Assembly (NCBI GenBank): GCA_030803735.1
Contig: JAURUC010000001.1
Location: 3,737,501 to 3,801,500, forward strand
Length of the DNA: 64,000 nt
Direction: 5' to 3'
Source: Actinopolyspora lacussalsi
Lineage (GTDB): Bacteria > Actinomycetota > Actinomycetes > Mycobacteriales > Pseudonocardiaceae
Shown in pieces: positions 9,454 through 18,574 of the stretch (position 1 is the stretch's first letter; every line of letters begins with the position of its first letter). Made by a program: the position numbers and the translations under genes. The notes below the pieces were generated by a model, which did no database searches, was not told the DNA's origin, and saw only the letters and a list, made by a program, of their open reading frames with translations.

Positions 9454-9488
9454 TACCGCATCCGGCCCCGCTCCCTCCGCCGCGCGGC

Positions 9489-9504
9489 GATTTCGCGCGA
9501 AATC
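9489..9504. repeat. NBS-like palindrome, single copy
   Basis: GATTTCGCGCGAAATC, a perfect 16-bp palindrome in the gap between arcA and the histidine kinase gene, 36 bp after the arcA stop. It belongs to the same dispersed set as the copies at 1593, 6220, 19612, 26667, 35308 and 59371 but stands alone here, without the A or B hairpins. Confidence 0.75.
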
Positions 9505-9587
9505 TACTCCCCGATCGGACTCCGGGTGTGAGGTTGCTCCTGCGGTGAGCGCGTGAATCGCCGGATGGCTATAACGTCGTGGGTGTC

Positions 9588-10742
9588 ATGGATTCGACGC
9601 TGGCCAGGCGAATGCTCGCCGCTTCCACCGAGATCACCAAGGCCGCCCTCGCGGAGGAGGACCCGGGGGCGGTGCTCCCGCTCGTGGTCCGGCGTGCCGC
9701 CGCGCTGGCCGAAGCCGACCTCGGGCTCGTGATGGTCCGCGACGAGCAGGACAACCTCACGGTGGAGGCGTCCTACGTCGGTCCGCACGCCCCCGAGCCG
9801 TTGACCGACCCGGTGGGTTCGGTGCTCTCACCGCACTCCGCCGCTTCCCAGGTGGCACACGGCGGTGTTCCGGTGGTGGTCGACGACCTCATCGACGATC
9901 CGATGACGGCTCCCTACGTCCCGTGGGCACTGCGGGTGTACGGTCCGTTCGCCGTGGCCCCGTTCGGCACGCACGAACGGAGGTTGGGCGCGCTGGCGGT
10001 GTACCGCAGGCGTGGGGCGGAGCCCTTCACCAGGGTGACCGTGGATCTGCTGACCTCGTTGGCCGCGCAGGCCGGGCTGGCGCTGGTGCTGGCGGAGGGA
10101 TCCACCGCCCGGCAACGTGTCGCGGTCTACCAGGAACGCGAGCGGATAGCGCGCGACCTGCACGACGTTATCGTGCAGCGGCTCTACGCGGCCGGTGTCC
10201 AGCTCAACGTGCTCGACCGCAGGATCGCCGACGATCTGGATCCCTCGGACGCGAAGCGACTGACCGAGATCACCGATCAGATCGATCAGACCATCGCCGA
10301 GGTGCGCGCGACCGTGCGCACGCTGACCTCCTCCGATCCCGAGCAGTCGAGGCAGGCGCCGGATCTGGCGGATTCACTGCGCGGCGAGGTCCGCATCGCG
10401 GGTGAGTTGCTCGGCAAGCCGCCCGAGCTGGAGCTGTCCGGCGACCTCGACGAGGTTCCGGTGGCGGTGGCCGACCACGCACGCGCGGCGTTGCGCGAGG
10501 CGCTTTCCAACGTGGTGCGCCATTCCGGGGCCCGGAACGTACTGGTCCGGGTGCGACGTACCTACGACGGGCTGCTGTTGCAGGTCACCGACGACGGTTG
10601 CGGTGTTCCGCGGGACGTGACCAGGCGGGGACTGCGCAACATGGCGGAACGGGCCACAGCCGCCGGAGGCAGCTGCACCGTCGACTCCTCCCCGGAAAGC
10701 GGCAGCACCGTCACCTGGCAGGTGCCACTCGCCGCGAGCTGA
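9588..10742 (+). CDS. DevS/DosS-like sensor histidine kinase with one GAF domain
   Basis: A 384-residue kinase: GAF sensor domain at about residues 15-165, HisKA_3 dimerisation helix with the phosphoacceptor His in RERIARDLHDVIVQRLYAAG (about residue 190), and a HATPase domain with N box REALSNVVRHSGARN, G1 DDGCGV and G2 GLRNMAERA. It has no membrane segment and resembles the C-terminal part of mycobacterial DevS/DosS, with one GAF rather than two. It converges on the DevR-like regulator at 10768, separated by 25 bp, so the pair is probably functional though not an operon. The ATG at 9588 is preferred over the GTG at 9579. Confidence 0.85.
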   Translation: MDSTLARRMLAASTEITKAALAEEDPGAVLPLVVRRAAALAEADLGLVMVRDEQDNLTVEASYVGPHAPEPLTDPVGSVLSPHSAASQVAHGGVPVVVDDLIDDPMTAPYVPWALRVYGPFAVAPFGTHERRLGALAVYRRRGAEPFTRVTVDLLTSLAAQAGLALVLAEGSTARQRVAVYQERERIARDLHDVIVQRLYAAGVQLNVLDRRIADDLDPSDAKRLTEITDQIDQTIAEVRATVRTLTSSDPEQSRQAPDLADSLRGEVRIAGELLGKPPELELSGDLDEVPVAVADHARAALREALSNVVRHSGARNVLVRVRRTYDGLLLQVTDDGCGVPRDVTRRGLRNMAERATAAGGSCTVDSSPESGSTVTWQVPLAAS

Positions 10743-10767
10743 GTCCGGCGACGGTGTCGCTACCCGG

Positions 10768-11412
10768 TCAGCCCTGTCTGCGGGCGTACCAGGCGGCCGC
10801 CTGGGTGCGGCGTGCCATCCCCAGCTTGGCCAGCACCGATGTCACGTAGTTCTTCACCGTCTTCTCGGCGAGGAACAGCCGTTTGGCGATCTCGCGGTTG
10901 CTCATGCCCTCGCCGATCAGTTCCAGCACCCGCTGTTCCTGTTCCGTCAGCGTGTCCAGCTCGTCCGGCGGTTTCTCGCTGTCCTCGCGCATCCGGTCCA
11001 GCACGCGGCGCGTGGTCACCGGATCCAGCAGGGAGCGCCCTGCGGCGACCTCGCGGACCGCGTTGACGAGGTCCTGGCCCCGCACCTGCTTCAGCAGATA
11101 GCCGGAGGCGCCCGCGTTGATCGCTCCCACCAGGGCCTGCTCGTCGTCGAACGCCGTCAGCACCAGGCAGCGTGGCGGTTCGGGTAACTCGCGCAGCCCA
11201 CGGCACAGCAGAAGTCCGTCGCCGTCCGGCAGCCGCATGTCCACGACCGCCACGTCCGGCTGATCCGCGCGGGCCCGGACGAGTCCCTCGTCCACGTTGC
11301 CCGCCTCGCCGACGACGTTGACGTCCGGCTCGGTGTCCAGTAGATCGCGCAGCCCTCTGCGCACGACTTCGTGGTCGTCGACGAGCAGCACGCGTACCTG
11401 CACGACCTCCAC
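10768..11412 (-). CDS. DevR/DosR-like NarL-family response regulator
   Basis: A 214-residue receiver plus LuxR-type HTH regulator. The acidic pocket is in LLVDDHEVVRRGL, the phosphoacceptor Asp in VAVVDMRLPDGDG, and the conserved Lys in SGYLLKQVRG. The HTH reads LTEQEQRVLELIGEGMSNRE, followed by FLAEKTVKNYVTSVLAKLGM. The LAEKTVKNYV recognition region matches what I recall of M. tuberculosis DevR, the dormancy regulator responding to hypoxia and NO. Its likely partner kinase is the convergent gene. Start may be GTG at 11412 or GTG at 11403; a GGAGG lies within the first codons, so the exact start is uncertain. Confidence 0.9.
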   Translation of the reverse strand: MEVVQVRVLLVDDHEVVRRGLRDLLDTEPDVNVVGEAGNVDEGLVRARADQPDVAVVDMRLPDGDGLLLCRGLRELPEPPRCLVLTAFDDEQALVGAINAGASGYLLKQVRGQDLVNAVREVAAGRSLLDPVTTRRVLDRMREDSEKPPDELDTLTEQEQRVLELIGEGMSNREIAKRLFLAEKTVKNYVTSVLAKLGMARRTQAAAWYARRQG

Positions 11413-11505
11413 GCTACTGGCGTGCTCCGCCGCGCGGTCGGGCAGGGTGTCCAGCTGGTCGTTCCGACGGGCCGGAATCGTCCCGCCCCGCGAACTCGGC
11501 GGTTC

Positions 11506-12033
11506 CTAGTGCCGGAACTTCCCGCCCCGGCAGTTCTTCTTACCGCCCTTGCCGGGGACGCTCTGCTGCGTCTGCTCGACGGCTCGGTGCGCGCCCTGGC
11601 GGGCCCGGTAGCCCACCGAGGGCTTGCCCTTCGTGTCCACCGCCGTGGTCAGTAGCCCGCCGAGCAGGCCGAGGTTCTTCAGGAAGTGGATCTGCTGTGC
11701 GGCGCGCTGCTCCGGATCGTCGATCTCCCAGAAGGAGTGCGCCGCGAGTGTGGTCGGGACCAGACTGCCGCTGAGCAGCAACGCGGCCAGCCGCGGTGCC
11801 TTGCCGAGTCCCAGCAGCACACCCGCGCCGATCTTCACCGCGCCGTCGATCTTGACCAGGGTTCGGGGATCCGTGGGTACCTGCTGGGGCAGACTGTCCT
11901 TGACCGGAGCGGTGGCTCGCTCCAACAGCGGGGTGGCCGCCTTGGCGTGCCCCTCGGTGTCGCGGAAGACTCCGATACCGCCCCAGACGAAGATCGAAGC
12001 CAGCAGTGGACGCGCGAGCCTGCGGATGAGCAT
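11506..12033 (-). CDS. DoxX-family membrane protein
   Basis: A 175-residue protein beginning MLIRRLARPLLASIFVWGG, typical of DoxX relatives: an N-terminal helix, then GAGVLLGLGKAPRLAALLL and further hydrophobic helices, and a basic, glycine-rich cytoplasmic tail ending KGGKKNCRGGKFRH. DoxX-like proteins have been tied to redox homeostasis in mycobacteria, but this member has no visible catalytic motif. It stands alone between the DevR-like regulator and the macro-domain gene on the same strand. The tail is rich in Lys and Arg and may be topology-determining. Confidence 0.8.
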   Translation of the reverse strand: MLIRRLARPLLASIFVWGGIGVFRDTEGHAKAATPLLERATAPVKDSLPQQVPTDPRTLVKIDGAVKIGAGVLLGLGKAPRLAALLLSGSLVPTTLAAHSFWEIDDPEQRAAQQIHFLKNLGLLGGLLTTAVDTKGKPSVGYRARQGAHRAVEQTQQSVPGKGGKKNCRGGKFRH

Positions 12034-12163
12034 CGACGAAACCTCCCGAGGTATTACACCTAGCCAGCCTGCGACGTGGCCGACGTTACGCTTCCGCGCT
12101 CCGTTCCGCTCGGGGCGGAGTCACCGCTCGACGATGCCCGCGGGTAGGGCGGATTCCGCGCGG

Positions 12164-12769
12164 TCAGGCGGTGTCCACCCGTGCGAACACCTCGTCCCAC
12201 GCGGCTGCCGTCTGCTTGGCGCAGAGCTCCGGCGCCGCGCCGCCCACCCCGGTTCCCAGCCCGGGCAGCGCTATGGAACGCACCACGTGGCGCACCGGGG
12301 TCCCGTTGTCCAGTACCGCTCCGGACCACAGCCGAAGCATCGCCCTGGCCGCCAGGTAGGGGTGCACGGTGTCACCCGGCAGTGTTTCGCTCGGTTCCCG
12401 CATGGTGGGGGCGCTGATCAGCCAGGCGGGTACTCGGCAGCCGGTGGGGACCAACAGCGCCTCGCCGACCGGAAGCTCGCCCCCGTGGTAGGCGAGTACG
12501 GCACTGCGCACCTGTTGTTCCACATCGGGAAAAGCGCTCGCGTAGGCGGCGTCTATCCCGCCCCGCATCCAGCCGTACGAGTTCGCCGGGCTGACCACGG
12601 CGTCGACGTGCGTGTCGAGTACCGAACCGTGGTGAACGCTGATGCCTTCCCGGCCGTAGGCGATGCTGTTCCACGCTGCGGCCAGCGGCTCGTCCAGTGC
12701 GCACAGGACCAGCCGCAGCTCCGGTTCCGCCCCGTATCTCGAGCGCTCCGAATCCGCGGTCACGTGCAC
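12164..12769 (-). CDS. Macro-domain protein (putative ADP-ribose binding or hydrolase)
   Basis: A 201-residue single-domain protein. The macro-domain signature is VDAVVSPANSYGWMRGGID (binding-loop asparagine and glycines, about residues 55-75), then VGEALLVPTGCRVPAWLISA and the second loop SIALPGLGTGVGGAAP. Macro domains bind ADP-ribose, and some remove it from protein or DNA. The YGWMRGGID variant with a bulky N-terminal strand resembles actinobacterial and phage-tail-associated macro proteins. It stands alone next to pheA, divergently arranged. GTG starts at 12769 and 12763 are both possible. Substrate is unknown. Confidence 0.75.
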   Translation of the reverse strand: MHVTADSERSRYGAEPELRLVLCALDEPLAAAWNSIAYGREGISVHHGSVLDTHVDAVVSPANSYGWMRGGIDAAYASAFPDVEQQVRSAVLAYHGGELPVGEALLVPTGCRVPAWLISAPTMREPSETLPGDTVHPYLAARAMLRLWSGAVLDNGTPVRHVVRSIALPGLGTGVGGAAPELCAKQTAAAWDEVFARVDTA

Positions 12770-12911
12770 AGCATCGCAGTCGGAACGGGGTTCGCGTAAT
12801 TGGGTAGGTCACACTCCGGGGGCATGATCTTTACCACTAACGTGTGAACTGGGGTTTCTTCGGCAGTGCCCGGGTGACAGCTCCCGTAGCAGCTCGGCAT
12901 AGGCTGGCCGC

Positions 12912-13835
12912 GTGCCCCGAATCGCGTATCTGGGTCCGCAAGGCACGTTCACCGAACAGGCCGCGCGTGAGCTGACAGCGGACTTCGCCGCAGAGCTGAT
13001 CGCCCACGACACCGTGCACTCGGCGTTGGAGGCGGTACGGGCCGGGGAGGTCGAAGCGGCCGGTGTGCCGATGGAGAACTCCGTCGAAGGGGCCGTTCCG
13101 TCGACCCTGGACGGGCTGGTGGCGGGTGACCCCGTGGTGGCCGTCGCCGAGCTGGTGCTGCCGATCCGGTTCGACGTGCTGGCGCGCCCGGGAACCGACC
13201 CCTCGGAGGTCACCTCGGTGGCGAGCCATCCGCACGCACTGGCGCAGGTACGCGGGTGGTTGTCCCGGGAGCTGCCCCGGGCGCAGGACGTACCCACCGC
13301 TTCCACCGCCACCGCCGCGGTGGAGGTGGAGAACGGCACGGCGGACGCGGCCGTGGTGGCTCCGGTCGCCCACCGGTACCACTCCCGACTCACCCGGTTG
13401 GCGAGCGATATCGCCGATGTGGACGACGCGGTCACCAGGTTCCTCCTGGTCCGTCGCCCGGGTCACCTGCCGGAGCCGACCGGGGCCGACCGGACCTCGA
13501 TCGCCGTGGTCGCGCACGACGAGGTGGGGGCACTCGGTGAGGTGCTGTCAGAGCTCTCGCTGCGCGGCATCAACCTGAGCCGGATCGAGTCGCGGCCCAC
13601 CAAGGACCGTCTCGGCGCCTACCGGTTCTTCCTCGACTTCGACGGCCACGTGGCCGACACCAGGATCGGCGACGCGTTGACCGGGTTGCACCGTCGCTGT
13701 TCCGAGGTGCGCTTCCTGGGATCGTTCCCCAAGGCCGACAGCAATCCCGTCAGCGTGCGGGCGTCCGACTCCGAACAGGCCTTTCGTCGCTCGATGCGGT
13801 GGTTGAGCGAGGTGCGCAGGGGCAGAACCGCCTGA
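12912..13835 (+). CDS. pheA: Prephenate dehydratase
   Basis: Converts prephenate to phenylpyruvate in phenylalanine biosynthesis. The 307-residue protein opens with RIAYLGPQGTFTEQAA, carries VPMENSVEGAVPSTLDGL and the catalytic Thr-Arg pair in DAVTRFLLVRRP. A C-terminal ACT domain with the ESRPTK phenylalanine-binding motif (LSRIESRPTKDRLGAYRF) implies feedback inhibition by phenylalanine. The GTG start is at 12912. A cotranscribed tyrA is not present; tyrA lies at the far end of the window. A perfect 19-bp tandem duplication starts at its stop codon. Confidence 0.96.
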   Translation: MPRIAYLGPQGTFTEQAARELTADFAAELIAHDTVHSALEAVRAGEVEAAGVPMENSVEGAVPSTLDGLVAGDPVVAVAELVLPIRFDVLARPGTDPSEVTSVASHPHALAQVRGWLSRELPRAQDVPTASTATAAVEVENGTADAAVVAPVAHRYHSRLTRLASDIADVDDAVTRFLLVRRPGHLPEPTGADRTSIAVVAHDEVGALGEVLSELSLRGINLSRIESRPTKDRLGAYRFFLDFDGHVADTRIGDALTGLHRRCSEVRFLGSFPKADSNPVSVRASDSEQAFRRSMRWLSEVRRGRTA

Positions 13836-13869
13836 GTCCCGGGCCGCTGCCTGAGTCCCGGGCCGCTGC
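13832..13869. repeat. Perfect 19-bp tandem duplication between convergent genes
   Basis: Two adjacent copies of CTGAGTCCCGGGCCGCTGC. The first contains the pheA stop codon and the second ends on the first base of the TAG of the convergent zincin gene. It looks like a local slippage duplication of the intergenic spacer; no hairpin role is evident. Confidence 0.7.
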
Positions 13870-14219
13870 TAGCCCCAGCCGAGCGCGTGCAGCTTCTCCT
13901 CGTCCAGCCCGAAGTGGTGTGCCAGTTCGTGCACCACGGTCACCGCGACCTCCTCCACGAGGTGCTGCTCGCTGGAGCACATCTCCAGCAGTGGTTCCCG
14001 GTAGATCGTGATCCTGTCCGGCAGCACTCCGCCGTAGTTGCTGTCGCGCTCCGTCAGCGCGACCCCCTCGTAGAGCCCGAGCAGCGACTCGTCGTCCGGG
14101 TTGCGGTCCTCCACCAGGATGACCACATTGCTCAGCTCCCGCAGCAGTTGCTGCGGAACCCGGTCCAACGCGTCGCCGACCAGCTCCTCGAAACGCTGTG
14201 ACGACATTTCCACCGGCAT
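13869..14219 (-). CDS. Small zincin-type metallopeptidase family protein
   Basis: A 116-residue soluble protein with a C-terminal zinc-binding HExxH motif, VVHELAHHFGLDEEKLHALG, characteristic of the small minimal-zincin family next to pheA and serS in many actinobacteria (compare Rv3836 by synteny, from memory). The N-terminal half is an alpha-beta region with no named domain. ATG at 14219 is preceded by GAGGTG. It lies 5 bp downstream of the septum-formation gene, so the two form an operon. Peptidase activity of this family is not well established. Confidence 0.8.
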   Translation of the reverse strand: MPVEMSSQRFEELVGDALDRVPQQLLRELSNVVILVEDRNPDDESLLGLYEGVALTERDSNYGGVLPDRITIYREPLLEMCSSEQHLVEEVAVTVVHELAHHFGLDEEKLHALGWG

Positions 14220-14224
14220 CTCGT

Positions 14225-15256
14225 TCACCTCTGGCCGTCGGCGGGAACTCCCGGTTGTGGTGTCTTCTCGGGTGCGGGCTGGTCGCTGATGGAGATCTCG
14301 CCGGTGACACTGCCCGTCACCGGTGCGAAGCCGCCGTCGTCGAGGGTGGCCGCCACCTTGCAGTTGACCTTGCGCGATCCGACCTGCCAGCTCTCCTTCG
14401 AGATGTTGTCCCAGTAGAGCGACAATCCCTTGTCCTCGGCCACGTTCTTGCCGCCCGCGTAGTCGGCCAGCTGTTCCTGGCAGGTCGTGAGCAGGAACTC
14501 GTCCTGTTTTTCGGTGGCGGGATGGCCGTCCTCGAACTTCTGGCTCAGATCGGCGACACCGGTCATCTCCACCGAGTGCGGTTTCGAGCACTCGACGGGG
14601 GAGAACACCGCGGAACCGCTGATTCCCAGGCAGGTGCCCACGTCGTAGATGTCGGACTGGTCGAGGGAGTCGACCTTGCCGGTGAAGCGGTACAACTGGC
14701 CTACCGGTCCCGGTTGCTGCAGCGCGCAGTGCAGCGTGCGGTCGCCGTCGCTCCAGCTCTGCTTGCTCGGCAGGAAGGCGCTGACCTCGAAACGGCCGTT
14801 CGGGTCGAGGCCGTTCGGCAGGTACTGCCGTGCCACGTCGGCGCAACGTTTCGTCTTGATCTCGTTGAACACCTCGGTGCTGGGGAACTCGGCGTCGGGA
14901 CCGAACCGCGCCCACACCTCGGTGGTGCCGGTCATCTCGAACAGGTGCGGTTCGGAGCAGGGGACCTCGCTGATGTCGCTGGCATCGTCCTGGGTCCAGT
15001 TCAGGCAGGTCCCGGCCGGTGCCTCGAAGTCGGGGGGAGGGGCCGTCGTGGTGGGCTGCTGCGCCACTCCGGGGGGCGGGTTCTCGGCGGAGGGCCAGTT
15101 CAGCAGCGCAGCTACCGTGAACACCAGCAGGGCGCCGATAACGGCCATGATCATCACCAGTCGAGCGTTCGCGGCTCCCTGCCGGCTCCGGTCGCCACGG
15201 GAGGAATTCTTGTCGCCGGAGTTCTGCTCCGACGGTGATTCGGGGGGCTCGGCCAT
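14225..15256 (-). CDS. Septum-formation family membrane protein
   Basis: A 343-residue protein: charged N-terminus rich in Ser, Gly and Asn, a single transmembrane helix at about residues 33-53 (VMIMAVIGALLVFTVAALL), then a large extracellular part rich in paired cysteines with two repeated units (GTCLNWTQDD...PCSEPHLFEMTG and GTCLGISGS...ECSKPHSVEMTG). This matches the actinobacterial septum-formation protein family. The ATG at 15256 has GGAGG 5 bases before it. The gene is in an operon with the downstream zincin. Function in division is inferred from the family name, and the C-terminal tail is Pro-rich. Confidence 0.85.
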   Translation of the reverse strand: MAEPPESPSEQNSGDKNSSRGDRSRQGAANARLVMIMAVIGALLVFTVAALLNWPSAENPPPGVAQQPTTTAPPPDFEAPAGTCLNWTQDDASDISEVPCSEPHLFEMTGTTEVWARFGPDAEFPSTEVFNEIKTKRCADVARQYLPNGLDPNGRFEVSAFLPSKQSWSDGDRTLHCALQQPGPVGQLYRFTGKVDSLDQSDIYDVGTCLGISGSAVFSPVECSKPHSVEMTGVADLSQKFEDGHPATEKQDEFLLTTCQEQLADYAGGKNVAEDKGLSLYWDNISKESWQVGSRKVNCKVAATLDDGGFAPVTGSVTGEISISDQPAPEKTPQPGVPADGQR

Positions 15257-15401
15257 CACTCCTCCATACTGCCTGGCCCGACATCGGAACGCGCACAGCA
15301 CGGTGTGTTTCGTTCCCGAGGGAGGCGCGGACCACGCCGGTGGGCACGCGGGGCCACCCAGGCTGGGGCACACCGGCTGCGACAAGCTAGGCTGACCTGC
15401 C

Positions 15402-16661
15402 GTGATCGACCTGAAGACGCTGCGCGAGGATCCCGACGCCGTGCGCGCTTCGCAGCGCGCCCGCGGGGAGGACTCCGCTCTGGTGGATGCACTGCTCGCC
15501 GCCGACGAGCGGCGCAGGTCAGCGGTGGCCGGCGCCGACGAGCTGCGTGCCGAGCAGAAGCGGATGGGCAAGGAAGTCGGCAAGTCGTCGGGCGAGCAAC
15601 GCGACCGTCTGCTCGCCGAGGCGAAGGAGCTCGCCAACAGGGTCAAGGAGGCCGAGGCCGAGCAGACCGCCGCCGACGCCGAACTGGAACGGGCGCAGCG
15701 GGCCGTTTCCAACATCATCGAACCCGAGACCCCGCACGGGGGCGAGCAGGACTACGTCGTGCTCAAGCACGTCGGCACGCCGCCCGAGTTCGACTTCGGG
15801 ATCGCCGATCACCTCGAACTGGGGATCTCGCTGGGCGCGTTGGACATGGAGCGCGGGGCCAAGGTCTCCGGGGCGCGGTTCTACTTCCTCACCGGTGTGG
15901 GGGCCCAACTCGAACTGGCACTGCTCAACATGGCCGCGGCCAGCGCCACCGCGGCCGGTTTCACGCTGACCGTGCCGCCGGTGCTGGTTCGCCCCGAGGT
16001 CATGGAGGGAACCGGTTTCCTGGGGGCGCACTCCGACGAGGTCTACCGGCTGGAGCAGGACGACCTGTACCTGGTCGGCACCTCCGAGGTCCCGCTGGCC
16101 GGTTACCACCAGGGCGAGATCCTCGACTTCACGGCGGGCCCGCGTCGCTACGCCGGTTGGTCCACCTGCTTCCGCAGGGAAGCGGGTTCCTACGGGAAGG
16201 ACACCCGCGGCATCATCCGGGTGCACCAGTTCAACAAGCTGGAGATGTTCTCCTACTGCCCGCCGGAGCAGGCCCGCGAGGAGCACGAGCGGCTGCTGGC
16301 GCTGGAGGAGGAGATGCTGGGCAAACTCGAACTGTCCTACCGGGTGATCGACACCGCCGCCGGCGACCTCGGCGACAGCGCCGCCCGCAAGTTCGACTGC
16401 GAGGCGTGGATCCCCAGTCAGGGGGAGTACCGCGAACTCACCTCCACCTCCAACTGCACCACGTTCCAGGCACGGCGGCTGAACGTCCGCCACCGCGACG
16501 CGGACGGGGCGAACCGGATCGCGGCCACGCTCAACGGGACACTGGCCACCACCCGTTGGATCGTGGCAATCCTGGAGAACCACCAGCTGTCCGACGGCTC
16601 GGTTCGGGTACCGGAGGGGTTGCGCCCCTTCATGGGCGGTATCGAGGTCCTGACCCCGTAG
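15402..16661 (+). CDS. serS: Seryl-tRNA synthetase
   Basis: Class II aminoacyl-tRNA synthetase charging tRNA-Ser. The 419-residue protein has the N-terminal long coiled-coil arm (about residues 30-110, Glu/Ala/Arg rich) that contacts the tRNA extra arm, then the catalytic core with motif 2 [20 protein letters not shown] and motif 3 in [19 protein letters not shown]. The GTG start at 15402 gives [18 protein letters not shown], the usual N-terminus. Transcription is divergent from the septum-formation gene. A strong hairpin follows the stop. Confidence 0.97.
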   Translation: MIDLKTLREDPDAVRASQRARGEDSALVDALLAADERRRSAVAGADELRAEQKRMGKEVGKSSGEQRDRLLAEAKELANRVKEAEAEQTAADAELERAQRAVSNIIEPETPHGGEQDYVVLKHVGTPPEFDFGIADHLELGISLGALDMERGAKVSGARFYFLTGVGAQLELALLNMAAASATAAGFTLTVPPVLVRPEVMEGTGFLGAHSDEVYRLEQDDLYLVGTSEVPLAGYHQGEILDFTAGPRRYAGWSTCFRREAGSYGKDTRGIIRVHQFNKLEMFSYCPPEQAREEHERLLALEEEMLGKLELSYRVIDTAAGDLGDSAARKFDCEAWIPSQGEYRELTSTSNCTTFQARRLNVRHRDADGANRIAATLNGTLATTRWIVAILENHQLSDGSVRVPEGLRPFMGGIEVLTP

Positions 16662-16676
16662 CCGCTACCCGGCGCC

Positions 16677-16710
16677 GAACCTCCCGCCGCCAGCTGCGGG
16701 CGGGAGGTTC
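16677..16710. terminator. Bidirectional terminator-like hairpin after serS
   Basis: Perfect 12-bp stem, GAACCTCCCGCC (16677-16688) with GGCGGGAGGTTC (16699-16710), and a 10-nt loop. It sits 15 bp after the serS stop and between convergent genes, so it can end both transcripts. It is unlike the A/B repeat hairpins and has no constant apex. Confidence 0.8.
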
Positions 16711-16752
16711 CGCCGGGAAAATCTCGGGCAGGCCGAACTCGGTCTCCTGCCC

Positions 16753-17397
16753 TCACCCGGTGGTGGCGGGTTGCGTGACCCGCTCCGCCGTTCCCTTCTC
16801 CAGCGTCACCCGTACGCAGGCCGCGGCCAGCCGGGCCAGGTCCTCCTCGTCGACGAGTTCGGCGAGTTCCTCGGCACCTCCCGGCAGACCGACCCGCCGC
16901 GCGCCGGTCAGGGCCTTCTTGTCGAAGTAGGGGCGCAGCTCCGGCCACACCGCCTGTGCCTCGCGGCAGAAGATGTCGGCCCCCACCGGCCCCAGCTTCG
17001 GGATCCGTCGCAGCGATTTCCGCAGCGCGTCGGCGTCCCCGTCCGCCTCCGCACGCATCTCGCGCGGATCGCCCGAGTACTCGTCCCGCAGCAGTTCCGC
17101 TCCCTGGCCGAGGGCGGTGGCGGTGCTCTCGTCATAGCGGACGTAGTGCCCACGTCCCAGCGCGTCCACCCGTTGCTGCCAGGTGGCACGCAGCATCCGT
17201 TCGGGCGTGTCGAACTCGGCGAGCTCGCGATTGGCGGCCACCGCGATCTCGGCCTTGATCCGGGTGGACAGCAGCACCGACAGCACCAGCAGCCGGTACA
17301 GCGGTTCCGGTCGGTTCCGCAGCGTGATGTCCGCCTGCGCGGCGTAGGTCGTGCCCGCCACGTCCAACAGGCGGCGGGCCGTGGTTCGTGTCGTCAT
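16753..17397 (-). CDS. HhH-GPD (endonuclease III-like) protein
   Basis: A 214-residue soluble protein of the helix-hairpin-helix base-excision family. The N-terminal helices contain LYRLLVLSVLLSTRIKAEIA, equivalent to the endonuclease III LLSAQT region. The hairpin-and-catalytic region is IPKLGPVGADIFCREAQAVW, where the Asp of GAD is the usual catalytic-Asp position, while the Lys typical of bifunctional glycosylase/AP lyases is absent. It is therefore probably a monofunctional glycosylase or a noncatalytic relative. No iron-sulfur cysteines are seen at the C-terminus. Start ATG at 17397. Confidence 0.7.
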   Translation of the reverse strand: MTTRTTARRLLDVAGTTYAAQADITLRNRPEPLYRLLVLSVLLSTRIKAEIAVAANRELAEFDTPERMLRATWQQRVDALGRGHYVRYDESTATALGQGAELLRDEYSGDPREMRAEADGDADALRKSLRRIPKLGPVGADIFCREAQAVWPELRPYFDKKALTGARRVGLPGGAEELAELVDEEDLARLAAACVRVTLEKGTAERVTQPATTG

Positions 17398-17557
17398 GGG
17401 TCGGGTTCTTCCGACGGCGAGGTTGTCGCTTCCGAGCGTTTCGCGTTCCGTTCGGCGGGTACCCGGCACGAGCCGTCGGTATTCCGCGTCGTTCCGCCTC
17501 GCGGGCAGCGGTTCGCACGGCAGCGGTTCGCACGGCAGCGGGTCACACCGCAGCGGG

Positions 17558-18451
17558 TCAGTGCTCCTTCAGGCCGGGCAGCACCTCCGATGCGATCTCC
17601 TCCAGCACCGACTCCTGCCCAGCGAACGGTGCCTCCGTCCGGGGCCAGTGCACGATCACGTCGGTGAACCCCAGTTCGCCCGCTCTGCCCAGCACGTCCC
17701 TGAAGCGCTCGACGCTGCTGAGCGAGTAGACCGAGCCGGCGTCGGCGTTCAGGTAGCGCGGCACCCTTCCCGGCACGCGCCCCCGCTCCCGCAGTACTTC
17801 CTCGAAACGTTCCGTGTTGTCCCGCAGCGACCGCCACCACGCCTCATCGCCGGTCACTTCCGCGCCCGATCCGCGGCCGTTCGTCACCCACCCGTTGCCG
17901 AACCGCGCGGCGAGGCGCATCGCGCGGGTTCCCTCCGCGGCCACCACGAACGGGACACGCGGTGTCTGGACGCAGCCGGGGGAGCGGCGCGCCTCCACCG
18001 CCGAGTAGTACTTGCCGTCGGAACTGACGTTGTCGTTGGTGAGGATCGAGTCCAGCAGCTCGGTGAACTCCCCGAAACGCTCGACCCGATCGGAGATGGA
18101 CAAGGGCTCGGTTCCGAACACCCGCTCGTCGAAACCGCTGCTTCCCGAGCCGAGGCCGAGCAGGAAGCGGCCGTCGCTGACATCGTCCAGCGCGGTCACC
18201 TCGCGGGCGAAATGCACCGGGTGTCGGAAATTCGGGGAACTCACCAGCGTGCCCAGCTTGATCCGGGAGGTCACGGTGGCCGCCGCCGTGAGGGTGGGAA
18301 CCGCGTCGAACCACGGTTTGTCCACCAACGATCTCCAACCCACGTGATCGTAGGTCCAGGCGTGGTCGAAGCCGTACTCCTCCGCCATACGCCAGAGCGG
18401 CTCCGCGGCCCACCAACGGTGTTCGGGCAGAATCACTATCCCAACGCGCAC
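17558..18451 (-). CDS. LLM-class flavin-dependent oxidoreductase
   Basis: A 297-residue TIM-barrel bacterial-luciferase-like oxidoreductase, probably using F420 or FMN. It begins MRVGIVILPEHRWWAAEPLW, continues GFDHAWTYDHVGW, then the substrate-facing LGLGSGSSGFDERVFG and VAAEGTRAMRLAARFGNGWV, which are typical of F420-dependent LLM proteins in actinobacteria. It is a standalone gene between the HhH protein and a divergent HAD hydrolase. Short tandem repeats of GCAGCGGTTCGCACG lie just after its stop (about 17510-17560). Substrate unknown. Confidence 0.85.
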   Translation of the reverse strand: MRVGIVILPEHRWWAAEPLWRMAEEYGFDHAWTYDHVGWRSLVDKPWFDAVPTLTAAATVTSRIKLGTLVSSPNFRHPVHFAREVTALDDVSDGRFLLGLGSGSSGFDERVFGTEPLSISDRVERFGEFTELLDSILTNDNVSSDGKYYSAVEARRSPGCVQTPRVPFVVAAEGTRAMRLAARFGNGWVTNGRGSGAEVTGDEAWWRSLRDNTERFEEVLRERGRVPGRVPRYLNADAGSVYSLSSVERFRDVLGRAGELGFTDVIVHWPRTEAPFAGQESVLEEIASEVLPGLKEH

Positions 18452-18574
18452 ACTCGTGACCGTATACGTTCATGCCGCTCCGCTACGAGAGGTAGGCACG
18501 GCGTAGGCGGCATGTGCCATGAAAGTGGTGCGCATCGCGTCCCGATAACCGGTTCGGCACGGCAGAATGGTCTG

